A DNA stretch of 64,000 nt. Origin: Bradysia coprophila (Eukaryota > Arthropoda > Insecta > Diptera > Sciaridae). The notes beneath the pieces are model-generated. The model had not been told where the DNA came from. It did not search any database and was given only the letters and a program-made list of their open reading frames with translations. Made by a program: the position numbers and the translations under genes. The DNA lies in the NCBI RefSeq assembly GCF_014529535.1, contig NW_023503493.1:14416001-14480000 (forward strand), given 5' to 3'. Positions 36,077-46,992 of the stretch are shown here, piece by piece; the first letter of the stretch is position 1, and each line of letters opens with the position of its first letter.

Positions 36077-37865
36077 ATATACAGAGGTTCTGGTTGAGCG
36101 TTATAACGCATTTCCTGACACGAAACAGCTCAATGTATCTAGTAATCACAGATCCGCAGAAGTAGTGAAAGAATGTACGAGAATAAGTAGCACCCAGAGA
36201 AACTGCGCACACACCCTAGTATATACAATAGTATTGACTCGTTTAGCACACCTAATCACACCCATCAAATGTGAATTCTTGTGAAAAGTAAATTGTTCAG
36301 AAATTAGATATATTCATGCTGTTGGATACGTACACACACATGTGTATCTAGTATCAAATGAATTAAACAATGCATCGTATATCACATGAATTTAGTCAAA
36401 AATTATCTCGCGATAGAGAAACATGTAACTGAACTTATGTAATCAAACACCGAGTCATTAAATGTATTTATATGTTAGAAAGCAATTGAATTTTAATTAC
36501 TTTACGTACACAACACACGCAATCGAAGTTTTGAAGGAATGTTAAACTTCAAGTTACTTGCGTCAAAACGCTACACTACCATGGCATCATGATCCTTAGC
36601 TCTGCCCCAATTTCAGATGTTCCACTGACTGACTTTATTCACCTAGACTAGACCTTACAAAGAAGTGGAAATAAGGATCCGAATGGGTCGACCGAGTTCT
36701 GGCATGGAGTTTCAGAACACAATAAGTATACTGGGCCTATGTTAATTAAAAAATTAATTTGTTTCGTACAAAAACACGAGTCAATAATCAGTGTTTTTCG
36801 TGTGCTAAAAATTTAGGTGAAAAGTCGGAGTCTTCGCAAACACTTAGATATCTCTTCCCAGTTAATTATAATCATTGGAAAATACAATTCCCAAGTAATG
36901 ACCATTCGAGAAACAATTGTTGCGTGAATCAAATGAATTACAGAGGAATTACGAATTACAAAGCGGGCGTGACGCAAGTCCTCTACTGCAAAGTTTACAA
37001 TTTTTTGAGGGACTAAGTAATATATTTACAGCAACGTTTTGACTTGCGGAGGACATAGCGATTTCATATAAACAAACTCACCTCTCATGAAAGTTTCTTT
37101 ATTTGAAATCGCTATGTCCTCCGGTTTGTATGAGCAGACCACATACAAAATAAGTGATATCGCCGAAGATGACGTATTCTGCGCCTGTACGGAAAAGTTT
37201 TATCAAAAAAATTCGAAAGAAAATTATTTCAGGAAAATTTGCGTCACATAGTGGCAGATGGTGATTTGGCTTTCTTCGCCTCACTCCGTTTAGGCTACAA
37301 CTCACAAAATTGTCTAAAATCTGCCGTCCATCTCAGATACGTAAATAACTATTTGTCATCACGAATGAGAAGTGGGCAAGCAGGAAAACATGCATTTGAC
37401 ATATGAGTCAGGGTTAGCTAAATATTCGGAATATAGGGTTATTCATATTAGGCCATGAGGGTAGATGGTAAAACGACAAAACGCCATCTTGTCAACTCTC
37501 GATTATAACTCTTTGGATGTTTTCATTGCCTGCACCAAGTGTACATACAAAATCGAACGTAGAAGGGCTCAAGGTCTATTTTATGGAAATCGATTTATTA
37601 TTTTCGTAATAACAGGTGATTTTCATGGCACACACATATTACAGTGAAATAGAAACCGTCATTAATGATCAATTAATTCTGATTGACAATTACTTCATTA
37701 ATTTAAGGAAATTGGTAGTTGACTAGTGTGACCGCTCTGAAACGATAACAATCTGAGTCAAAAGTAATTGCATATCCACTCCACAAACAAAGCGTTTTAT
37801 CGAAACACCAATATAACAGTTGAGCTACAAAACCACATTAGTTAAACAGCCAGTGACAATATAAC
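36077..37865. other. Spacer between receptor 4 and the ionotropic receptor
   Basis: Receptor 3' flank to about 37010, then a short foldback (37047-37122) and unremarkable sequence. No coding region is supported. Confidence 0.6.
37047..37122. repeat. Foldback, 76 bp
   Basis: CGGAGGACATAGCGATTTCA pairs with TGAAATCGCTATGTCCTCCG around a 36-base loop. It could be a small foldback element; no target duplication was recognised. Confidence 0.7.
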
Positions 37866-39653
37866 ATGAATTACGTGATAACTTCGACACTTTTAAAGTT
37901 ACTATCAGTAATTATTAGGAACCAACCGAGTCACGAAGTCAGCCTAATCAATCGACTGAACAATTTTTTTTGCTTCGAACACAATATCCTTTTACTAGAC
38001 TCTGTGAAAGAGCATAGCCGATACATTACCCTTAAGAGCGGTGGACACCTTACACCTCAAACGATTTATATGTTCGATGGCAACAGTATGAAAATAGAAA
38101 GACAACAGCTGGAAACATTGACGACCGTAACCAGCAAAAATTCTTTGTTGATTGTTGTCGCTGCTGAAGGCTTCAAAATTGAAAATGACTCACAACTTCT
38201 GAACGAGGTGTTAGCGATTCAACAGCTTCTCCGCAATGTGAAGATTGGTTTCTTTTTCCAACACAACATCAGCTCAATGGATATCATATCACAATTATTT
38301 GAGTGGAGTTGGCGTAACGGCATTGTGAACATTTTCTGTGCATTTCACTTCAAGGCTGATGACTCTGTGTCGACGTCATTTAACATTTTTCGATTCGATC
38401 CGTTTGCAAGAACTTTTTTGGTGAATTTGACAGGAAGTCAATTGCTTCAGAAGTTGTTCCCGGACGAAATACCGAATTATCACCAACATCCACTGCGAGT
38501 TTTGGGATTGTATGACATGCCGATTGATGATTTTGGACTTAAATTTTGGCGTAATGTTGTTCGCATTTTCAATGCATCGATGTCGATGCCATATTCCAAT
38601 GAAGCGGAGTACGAAGAGTCAGGAATCAGTTCGAGCATTGCAGATGTGGGCGTCTTTTAAGTGAACTTAAACGAAGACTTAAAATTGTATCCACAGCGGA
38701 GCTCGCGTCTGTCGTTGTTAGTCCCACATTCACGGCCATATACAAGCATTATCGCCTATTTACAGGGTTCAACGTGGCAGGTTTTACTCGCTTCCGCTTT
38801 CGTTGTGATTGCAACAGCATCGTTGTTATTAACTGTTTCGGGTTGCTTGCACATGAATAAGAAAAGTTCTTTTTTTAAATGTGTTGCCGACGTCATAAAT
38901 CTCTTAATAAATGACAATTCAGCCATCAAGTATAGACAATTGAGTCGTGCCGACGTTTCCATCGTTGTGCCGTTAACATTCACCGGGCTTATTGTGGCGA
39001 ATGGAATTTTGTCCGTCTTTAAGAGTTACCTGACTGTACCAATTTATCAGCGTCAAATCAAAACAATCGACGATCTATACAAGTCACAATTATCCATCCT
39101 GGCTCACGAAGTTTACTGGACAAATGAAACCATTCAAATACTAGAAAGTGCATCCGCTTTTAGTGGTTGGAATGAAAAAGTGCACCCAACAAACTTTCAC
39201 CGTTATTTGAACGAGCTGTATACATTCAACGATTCGGTTGCATACTCTGTATTAGACGAAGTCCTGCTCTTTTGCTTAACGGTGCAGAAACGTTTAAGCT
39301 TCAAAGCATATTATTCGATCAATGAGAAGATTTTGGGGCAATACTTCGTGACGTTTGACACCAATCCCGATTATCCATTCATCGAGTCAATAAATGTCAT
39401 ATATCACCGCCTACAAAGTACCGGGATAACTGAAAAGTGGCAACGGGACGTAAACGAAAATGAAATCAGCAAACTAACGAAAGTCACTCGTCGTAAACTG
39501 GAAAGTAAGAGAGACGATTTTGGTGGTGATGGTGTATCGGTTGTCGTTTGGTGTGGATCGATTGCCAGTGCAATTGTATTCATTTGCGAACTAATTTGGA
39601 ACGAAATTCAACAACAAATCCATAAACTGAGGCAGACAATGCGAATGTACTGA
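37866..39653 (+). CDS. Divergent ionotropic receptor interrupted by one in-frame TAA
   Basis: A single frame of 595 codons before the terminal stop, broken only by TAA at 38658-38660 (codon 265, followed by G). The N-terminal half has an LBD-like S1 region (RVLGLYDMP near residue 220). The second half has three hydrophobic helices at about 305-325, 365-385 and 557-577 with the S2 region between the last two, the layout of IR/iGluR channels. Length and layout fit divergent chemosensory IRs. These are ligand-gated cation channel subunits in sensory neuron dendrites. No frameshift was seen and the coding character continues unchanged past the stop. It may be a young pseudogene, a readthrough allele, or an assembly error. 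No intron with good splice sites removes the TAA. No IR clade assigned. Confidence 0.85.
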
Positions 39654-40914
39654 AAATTCGTGACATCGTCACGATATGCTTTATCAATACCCTGAGGGTA
39701 TTACCGTCTCTAGCAACCTAGCTGCATAAGGTGGCAAAAATGCAACGTAGCCTTTGTAGTTTAGGAGTGATATCACGAAATCTTCGAACAATTTGTATGG
39801 AGGACAAATTCAACGTATCTGGATTTTTGACGAGTATGGTACCCATCGAATCCTTGTTTCATTACGAGTTCAACGAGGTATATCTTGCCTCTCTCGGAAT
39901 TGTCGTTTTTGTAATAGAGCTGTTTGAAAAATCGGTGGTTTTCAGGTGGAAATTTTTCTCACACAGATTATCTCTTTCCTTCTGTTTGTATCTTGCCGTT
40001 CTCGGGTATAGAAGGATATTTCGTGTGCCGTCTCTGAGCAGTAGAAGCGAACTATGGAGGAGAACGATAAGGTAACCATTGGATTTATCTTAGCTAGTGA
40101 CTGAATTGAATTTTTCCTGCGGTTTGTGTTTGATTTCACTCGGCATTTTTCTGTTGTATATGTGTTGGATAGCCTGACGGAATGTTCACCGTGTTTTGTG
40201 TTAACTGTATGGGATAAGGTTGCCACTTTCGTCAGTGGGAACTTATACTCAAAAATGTTTGTCTCTAATGCTACGATTTGGGATTTTTCAGAGTAGCTCT
40301 CTAAATGGTGTCCAAACTTCCATCTACAGATGGTTTATTTCAAAACTTTCAAACGCTAGTTCAATGAAAGTTTAGTGCTGTCTTGGGAAGGGACCAGTGG
40401 AAACAACTGATGATGGCTAGACCACGCTAGCCTCGGACCGCCACTGACTCCCTAGGTCGAAACAGCGTCTTTGCTTCACAAAATTAAATTCACTTCACGT
40501 GATCCATCTGGGTAAGGGAAGAGCGTCTGCTCTGTTAAGTGTTCTATTTCAGTCGTTTGCCCTGTGCTTGAAAGTGGTTGTAGTCTAATAGCCTCGCGCT
40601 GTGGGTGAATTCTAGTGTTGCATTTAGTCCGTTGCAAAAGCGTAACGTTAAAAAACCGGGCGCTGAACCACAGAACCATTTTCTATGAAATACTTCGCAG
40701 CTTATCGAGGAAAGAATAACACAGATGTCGCAAACTAAACGTCACATTTATTCACGCTTAATATTTCTCCTTTCGGTAGCCATCCCATCCCCCCTTTAAT
40801 TTCATTTACTTTTTTGTAATCAACCCACCCCCCCTTTTCATTTCACTTGATTTTATTTCACTTTTCACTTATTTTTTGTTTATCAAGATATTATTTTTCG
40901 ATCGGCTAAAACAT
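39654..40914. other. Interval downstream of the ionotropic receptor
   Basis: No gene is supported. It contains a 137-bp repeat unit (39821-39957), whose inverted copy lies at 45325-45462, and GC-richer sequence near 40430-40680 that looks like a dispersed repeat. An AT-rich, C-run-containing stretch follows near 40780-40850. Confidence 0.55.
39821..39957 (+). repeat. Dispersed repeat, inverted partner at 45325-45462
   Basis: GAGTATGGTACCCATCGAAT, TACGAGTTCAACGAGGTATA and AATCGGTGGTTTTCAGGTGG all recur in reverse complement at 45325-45462 with few differences. The open frame in both copies is preserved (VPIESL.HYEFNEVYLASLG), but no start, family or splice context is convincing. The pair could be fragments of a transposon coding region. 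Confidence 0.75.
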
Positions 40915-41544
40915 TTATTTATTATAGCGCATCGGCGCTTTAACGACTCGCTTTGGTCGAGTGGCCGCTGGTTGGCCAAATGCAAGTGACATCGTTACTG
41001 AAAGTAGAAAAGTCAAAATTAAATTTTGTCACACACACACTTACACAATCACAAAACTTACGTTCATTTCGACATTTTAACATGTCGACCAATCTTTTGT
41101 GTGCTGCCTTTGATATGCCTACATCCTCCTCTGTAAAGCCCTCGAAATCGACATCCTTTCGACCATCAATGGCGATGTCTTCGTTTCGCATTCGTTTTCG
41201 TCCACCAATTCGAACTCTAATGGTTCAGGTCTTTTCAACATCAATGCCGATGTCTCCTTTTCCGCTCTGAAATCGTCGTCGCCATTACTGCAAATAGGTA
41301 CTACAACGGGATCGACATTCGCTTGCTCTGATTCCACATCTTGCGCCAGTGGATCAACATTATTTAATTCTTGCTGAATTTCGTCACATTCTTTTACATC
41401 GACAAACTCTAATGGTTCTGGTTCATTAAATATGTTTTCGATTGTCAATGGCGAAGACTCTCTGAATCGCTTGGGTTTTTTTATGACACGCTTAGGACGC
41501 GTGTTGCAATTTTTCACTTCATTAAATATGTTTTCGATTGTCAA
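40915..41544 (-). CDS. Possible spliced gene of unknown function, or its remnant
   Basis: Last exon 40915-40997 (ending RPKRVVKAPMRYNK and TAA, overlapping AATAAA) joins in phase to an exon reading up from 41062 through FEGFTEEDVGISKAAHKRLV, with a good donor and acceptor (intron 40998-41061). Further upstream, to 41544, the open frame is a different one, with repeated units (KPKRFRESSPLTIENIFNE; PEPLEF), so a frameshift or unseen intron separates the halves. The repeated RPKRV segments at both ends suggest one protein. The family was not recognised. Low-complexity, transposon-like character is possible. Confidence 0.35.
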
Positions 41545-41582
41545 TGGCGAAGACTCTCTGAATCGCTTGGGTTTTTTTTATG
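41424..41582. repeat. Direct duplication, about 60 bp, 96-bp period
   Basis: ATTAAATATGTTTTCGATTG through AATCGCTTGGGTTTTTT occurs at 41424-41483 and again at 41520-41579. It lies inside the doubtful minus-strand coding region and differs by one T in the T-run, which puts a stop in the outer copy. Confidence 0.9.
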
Positions 41583-42080
41583 TGGAGGGACTATTCGCAA
41601 TAACAGATAGGGCAATTTCTAAAATGTCACCTATAGATCACTAAAATGACCGCTGGCGTGACGATCGACGGTTCACCTATAAAAAAAATATTTGGGTATG
41701 GTACCCGTGCAGTTCTTTTTACTACACAGCTGAACATTAGTTTTCAGCATATATGTATATTGTACGTAATTGCTGAATTTTGAACGTAATGACAGTACTA
41801 TGTACAGCTAAGATGCACTACTGTTCTGTTACGTTAACAAATGTACTTGTCCCGAATTTGGACAGCAGAGCAGTACATGATTTGTGACAGATTCAAAGTA
41901 CCATTCAGATGGACAATGTACACTATAGCTGAATGAATGCCAGTTTGAATGTAGTGGTCGTGAAAACTTCCATAATGTTAAATGAGACTAAACACTGCAC
42001 GAACTTTCGAGACAATTTATAGGAACTATTTGTAATTAGCAGAGGGGCATTTGGTGTCTAGCCATCCTAAATTATTAGCG

Positions 42081-42684
42081 AAAATGTTTTGATGGGATTA
42101 TTTTGAGTATTATTATTAGTCGTCAAAAAAACACTAATTAGAAATTTTTTAGGTCGCGGATAAACAAAATTTCGACCGCCAATATAAAATCGGCGGTACA
42201 ATATAAACAATCCGTTTCTTCGGCGACATTCCATGATTTTCATATAAAATATAAAATTAATTAAATAACGCGACACTTACGTGGAATCCGAAATATGAAC
42301 GTTCGCGAGCTTTGTTAACGTAAGTACAAGATGCATTTAATAACGATTCTTCTTCTTCTTTTATACGTCGGTTCTTCATTCTATATGTAGAAGAAGAAGA
42401 AGAATCGTTTTTTCGAATCTAGTACCTACGTTAACAAAGTACGCGAAAGTTTAATTTTCGATGATGATTCCACGTAAATGTCGTGTTGTTTAATTAATTT
42501 TATATTTTTTACACAATCTCCGTTGAAAATAATGGAAGAAATGAAGTGTTTATATTGTACCGCTGATTTTATATTGGCGGGTGAAATTTTGTTTGTTAAA
42601 AAAACCTTGTTGACCTTGAATTTTTCTAATTAGTGTTTTTTTGACTACTAATAATACTCAAAATAATCCCATCAAAACATTTTT
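42081..42684. repeat. Palindrome, 604 bp, about 300-bp arms
   Basis: The arms begin AAAATGTTTTGATGGGATTA and end TAATCCCATCAAAACATTTT, then match inward past ACGTGGAATC / GATTCCACGT, GTTAACGTA / TACGTTAAC and CGATTCTTCTTCTTCTT / AAGAAGAAGAAGAATCG to a centre near 42385. Arm identity is high but imperfect. No open frame covers it. It is probably a large foldback element. Confidence 0.9.
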
Positions 42685-43669
42685 TATAAAATCCATAGGA
42701 AGGCAAATCACTTTTTTTGACGAAATGCCCCCCTACTAAATTCAGAAATTCACGTTTTGAATAATAACGTATTTGAATAATGAAGACTCAAGAATTTTTT
42801 TTAATAAATGATTTTGTTACACTATAAACCTATTTTTGGACATTCGTAAATATCAATCTTTCTCTTCTGTTCGAAAGTTAGCACTTAAGGAGCACACGTT
42901 ATTCCACGAATTTTGTCATAAATGTAGCCGGCGAAAGAACTCAGCCTCGATGCTTGTGAGAAAAAGGCACTGATTAAGTAAATCCACACAATAGCACAAT
43001 TAGCACAATAGGCCCAACGGAGGCCTCCGTGCGCGATTTAACTCACAGTAGTTAATCAGCTATCTCCTTAATAAAAAGTAAATCCACGCAATCGATTCTT
43101 AACACATTTTCAAACAGTTTGCTCAAAAAAATGAATAAACAGCTTTTCCTAAGAAAAATTTCTAACTTTTAGTTTTCATTCGCATACAAAATCATGAAAT
43201 GAAAAAACTGAAGTCTGCAAACAAAGGATAACAAATTTGACGTACACATGTGTAGTACTAGTTGCGTTTTAACCGCTTTTGAGCGAGACAGTAATGACGT
43301 ATTAGTAAAATTGACTATGTTGCTACCCTTAATTTTAATAAACTTCTGTCAGACTGTTGGGTGTCTAAATAATATGTGACAAAAGCCCATCTGCCGGAAA
43401 CTTAACTTTTTCTTTCAAAATATTTATTCTTAGAATTATAGAATAGGAGAAGAAGACTTAAGTCTTACAATTTACAGAAATTTACAGAAAAAAAACTTCC
43501 TTCTTGAACATTTGGAAATTACATTACCACACAACAGTATTAAAATACGAGAACTTTTAAAGTTCAATCTCACAATACTGATCAACTGAACATTAATGTT
43601 CAGCAAGACAGTACAGTGGAGACGTACGATGTTATAAGATAGCTTTCCCATAATGTCTTCCAAACACAA

Positions 43670-43758
43670 GTACTGAGTTGGGACATGGGTAAGGTGGTGG
43701 GCGGAGTGTCGGAGGTCCCGAGTTCGAATCGCACGGACGGCAGTTTTTTTTTTTTTTT
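43670..43758 (+). repeat. tRNA-derived SINE fragment
   Basis: GGTAAGGTGGTGGGCGG resembles a pol III A box and GAGTTCGAATCGC a B box, about 30 bases apart, followed by a T-run at 43743-43759. Pairing of the acceptor and T arms is poor, so it is not a functional tRNA gene. Its antisense translation gives RFELGTSDTPPTT, a sequence typical of tRNA-like repeats. Confidence 0.55.
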
Positions 43759-44732
43759 TAAATAAGTTGACGTAAATAAACGTACTAAATAGTTTAAAGA
43801 TGAAAATTTATGAACTCTGAATAATATTTTCTGTACAACTTTTATTTTTCGATGAGACAACCAATGTTCGCCAATGTACATTGATACAGCTGTACTGTAA
43901 ATACTACTGCTACGTTAACATAATGTACTTGTCCCGAATTTGTACAGTACATTCGTACAACGACTACAGCTGAGCTGGACAAAATTTTAATAGGTGTTCG
44001 GTTTTGTGTGCAAACTAATGACAACCAACTTTGCTTCTAAGGAAATTCCCCGTATTTAGTTCATTTGCATTCATTTCAAAGAATTGGACGCACTCACTTA
44101 TTCATTACTATGTGAAATTGTGAAGTTGGTTTCGATTGGTTTGCACACTTTTCCCCACCATTCCTCACGTTTCCGTCATCAGTTTCACCAAACGAAGAGA
44201 TCTATTCCTCCAAAGAAATTTCGACCGGTTTGTCGACCACTTTCATTTTTTTCAACTTAAATTTAATTTACAGATTTGCATGGTACCTCAGCTTTCCAAT
44301 CATGGCCCTACGTTAAAAAAAAATTTCCGCAGGACTGAGGAATATTATATTCGTAATCTGGGCGTCCATACGAGTTCAACGAGCTATCACACGCCTCATA
44401 AGGTTAAGATTTGGCCAAGATATTAAATTTCAAAACTTGGAAATTTGTATGAAGAAATGGATTTTCATACATTTTGAAATTGATGAATTTCAGTGTATAT
44501 GTTAAGGACGTAATTCTAAGAAACTAATTTGAAGGAATTTTTATAAAAGCTTATCATTTCGGAGCTATGAGCTGCAAGATCCATAACTCAAAAAATATGG
44601 CAGATAGAAAGTTCGTTTAAAAGACAAATTTATAGTTTCAGATTCTAATCGATGCTTGTTTCATGGTTTCCCTAAAAAGTCGCTTATCTTGGAGCTATGA
44701 GCGTTTTAAGTGCGTTAAATATTTGAATTTCG

Positions 44733-44845
44733 TCAAATTTTCAATTTTCGTCAAATTTTAGATTTTCGTCAACTTACTGATTTTCGTCGAATTTTCAATT
44801 TTCGTTAAATTTTTCGTCAAATTTTAGAATTCCGTCAAATTTTCA
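44733..44845. repeat. Degenerate tandem repeat, TTTTCGTCAAAT
   Basis: About eight imperfect units of (A)TTTTCGTCAAATTTTCA in direct orientation. Unit length varies between about 12 and 18 bases. Confidence 0.85.
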
Positions 44846-45324
44846 AAAAAAAATGCGTCATAAGTGGTAGATGTTGAGGAAGGATTTTTTTTTAAATTGT
44901 GAAATATATTGCTTTAAAGAATGGAATTCAAACGGAAGAAAGCCGAATCACTGGTTGACGCAATTTTTTTTAAATAATTTTCTTTCTAAAATTTTTCGGC
45001 TAAAATTTTTGTTGACCAAACTATCGCGTGCTTTCCTCATCAGCTGCCATTTGTGACGCATATCTTTTTGCGTGTCGAATTAGTAAGCGTCACCTACATC
45101 GATATCAGTTCTTTTGTAAGTGGATAACAGGACTTGCGTCACACCTCCACTGTAAGTGGTTTTGGGCGATGATAATTTTCCTGACTTTACTTCTTACATA
45201 AAATGCGAAAATTGTTGACTTTTATGAAGCAGCCAAGTTTGTGGTTGGTCGGATGCTTGTGATAAATGTTCCTAGGACCTTGGGCTACATTATGGAACAG
45301 TTTGCTGTACCAAGAAAACTTAGG

Positions 45325-45462
45325 AAAAAATTTCCACCTGAAAACCACCGATTTTTCAAACAGCTCTACCACGAAAACGACAATTCCGAGGGAGGCGAGA
45401 TATACCTCGTTGAACTCGTAATGAAGCAAGGATTCGATGGGTACCATACTCGTCAAAAATCC
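45325..45462 (-). repeat. Dispersed repeat, inverted copy of 39821-39957
   Basis: Reverse complement of the 39.8 kb block. The surrounding sequence differs, so only about 137 bp is shared. Confidence 0.75.
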
Positions 45463-45622
45463 GGATGGCATGATGTAAAATTAGAAATTAGTCGACCGTA
45501 ATTCTACAGATTTTTCAACTTATGGACCGTATGCTATTTTTCGAATTTTTCAACCATTTTTACGAACTCTGTACTAACCTTAAAATAAAACTGCCAGCAT
45601 TAACAGCAACGACAACTCATTT

Positions 45623-45628
45623 TTTATT
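45623..45628 (-). promoter_or_regulatory. Polyadenylation signal of Sld5
   Basis: AATAAA on the minus strand, about 60 bases after the Sld5 stop codon. Confidence 0.6.
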
Positions 45629-45687
45629 CCATCTACCTTCGTGACATCTCCGAGATTACATATTGGCATCTTAATCAGAACGGTGTC

Positions 45688-46503
45688 CTAGATCAATTGT
45701 ACGTCTCCACTTTTCAGTAAATCTGCAGCTAATTTGTACGGCATAATGTGGCGGGATCCGACCTGCAAATCCACTTCCTCATCATTCACACCAACAATAA
45801 CCGAAGGAACTGAAACCGAACGGAAAATTAGCGTCACTATACGAAGTGAATGTGTTGCAGATAGTTTCGTACCGTCCTTATTCGCCACCAGAAATATGTG
45901 GCTCATTTCGTTGGGTCGAGCCATATTTTGGGCATAATCATCTTTCAGTGTCGGAATGTGCTGCAAAACGATTTGCTGGAAATGATTTTTGTTCATCTTC
46001 AGGTAGCTTGTTGCATAGGCGAGCTCTCCATCCGACAAAAGTTTCTCGTCACGGGTCGCTTCCTGAGCAAGAATGAAATCGGTGAAATTTTCGATTTTCG
46101 CCAGTCGACACCGCAGGTAACTGGAAATTATGTACTTGATGCGTTCCAATTCCATGCGATGGATGATACCGCGGAAATCGTTCGTTGGCAATTGCTTGAC
46201 ATTCTCTTCCATGTGCGATACCTGGCCGAGCATCAGATCGAGCATATCGGTTTGGTGAAGAAGAATTTCGGGAGCGAATCTTTCGTTCAACCATGCCTGT
46301 CGTAGTGTATCAAGCACCTGGAAAGAACAGATCAACCTGAGTTATGTTTACACTCATGTACACAGTGTAAACAGTCTACCCCTATGGTAAACAGTTGGGT
46401 ATGGACTCACTTTCTTTGCTGTAATCGGCTCTTCCTCATCATCATCATCGTCGTCGACTTCAATATCTTCTGAAACTTCAGGATTAGTTGTTTCTGTATC
46501 CAT
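45688..46503 (-). CDS. Sld5: GINS complex subunit Sld5
   Basis: Two exons on the minus strand, 46503-46411 and 46317-45688, join in phase 0 to give 240 aa, close to the 220-230 aa usual for the family. The short first exon is acidic (a run of six Asp, then EEE). The second carries the GINS A-domain helices (WLNERFAPEILLHQ, ELERIKYIISSYLRCRLAKIE) and the C-terminal B domain (YKLAADLLKSGDVQLI), as in Sld5. With Psf1-3 it forms GINS, which joins Cdc45 and MCM2-7 in the replicative helicase in the nucleus. The intron 46318-46410 has GTGAGT and TTTCCAG ends. It is divergent from ATPsynB, with 1.6 kb between starts. Confidence 0.94.
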
Positions 46504-46785
46504 GATTGGTATCGGAACTACGATGATTTCGTTGGAAAACTATTTACAAAAGTTTCAAAACCGCCAAAATATAGTAAACAAATTGACGTATTAACACAAG
46601 CCGCTGCCGTCAACCGTGTTTCAATGTGTTCACAAATTTATTGAACGAAATTCGTTAAATTCATGCGAGGGTGAAGGGGCGAACGAATACAGCGCCTCAA
46701 TAACATTAACGAACTACATGAAAAAGGCAGCAGATTTTGGTTTTGATTTTGTCAAGTTGAATTTCAGTGTAGACCCTGGCTGTAA

Positions 46786-46992
46786 CCAATGAAAGTAAAT
46801 GGATAGGTATGGCCAAACGTTCAAATTTGTTCTAGCCGGAGCACATACGGATTTGCATGGCGCCACCTGAAACGAACTCATTTCTAGTGCAAATTTCCAC
46901 TAGAAATGAGTTCGTTTGAGGTGGCGCCATGCAAATCCGTATGTGCTCCGACTTGTATGGACTGACCATACCTACTTATCTACTTTCATTGG
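46786..46992. mobile_element. Foldback element, 207 bp, CCAATG ends, 6-bp flanking repeat
   Basis: The ends CCAATGAAAGTA and TACTTTCATTGG are inverses, and inner arms (GGAGCACATACGGATTTGCA, AACGAACTCATTTCTAGTG) pair almost perfectly to a loop near 46889. CTGTAA flanks both ends (46780-46785 and 46993-46998). Together with 22168 and 59071 it suggests a family with CCAA termini and 6-bp target duplications. Confidence 0.85.

Larger units (their letters stand above)
22376..36260 (+). repeat. Tandem odorant-receptor duplication array
   Basis: Four intact receptor genes and one remnant share coding exons, introns and flanks. Each start is preceded by a block with ACGACAATGTGACTGCGG, TATTATTTAGTGTAATT and CACTGAAAACTTAGTGG (about 22585-22680, 27860-27910, 31680-31785, 34345-34460). 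A further upstream block with TATAGCGTTAGATATAGTT recurs near 22425, 26880 and 30935. Downstream, all share AATAAATAGCACCC (AATAAG in the fourth) and AAAGCCGGAA.GGCC. The conserved promoter-proximal block is a candidate regulatory region; no factor site was identified. Confidence 0.85.
41545..45687. other. Repeat-rich interval before Sld5
   Basis: No supported gene. It holds a 604-bp palindrome, two copies of a block with GTACTTGTCCCGAATTTG (41848 and 43926), a tRNA-like SINE fragment, a degenerate TTTTCGTCAAA repeat and the inverted dispersed repeat, listed separately. The remainder is AT-rich with nothing recognisable. Confidence 0.6.

Noticed and set aside
38600-38661. Cryptic intron removing the TAA of the ionotropic receptor
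   Set aside because: The only nearby donors (such as GTCAGG) and the acceptor TTTTAAG would give an intron of about 40 nt with poor sites, and would delete conserved S1 residues.
43670-43740. tRNA gene
   Set aside because: A- and B-box-like motifs are present, but the acceptor and T stems do not pair well and no sensible anticodon arm was found. A SINE remnant fits better.
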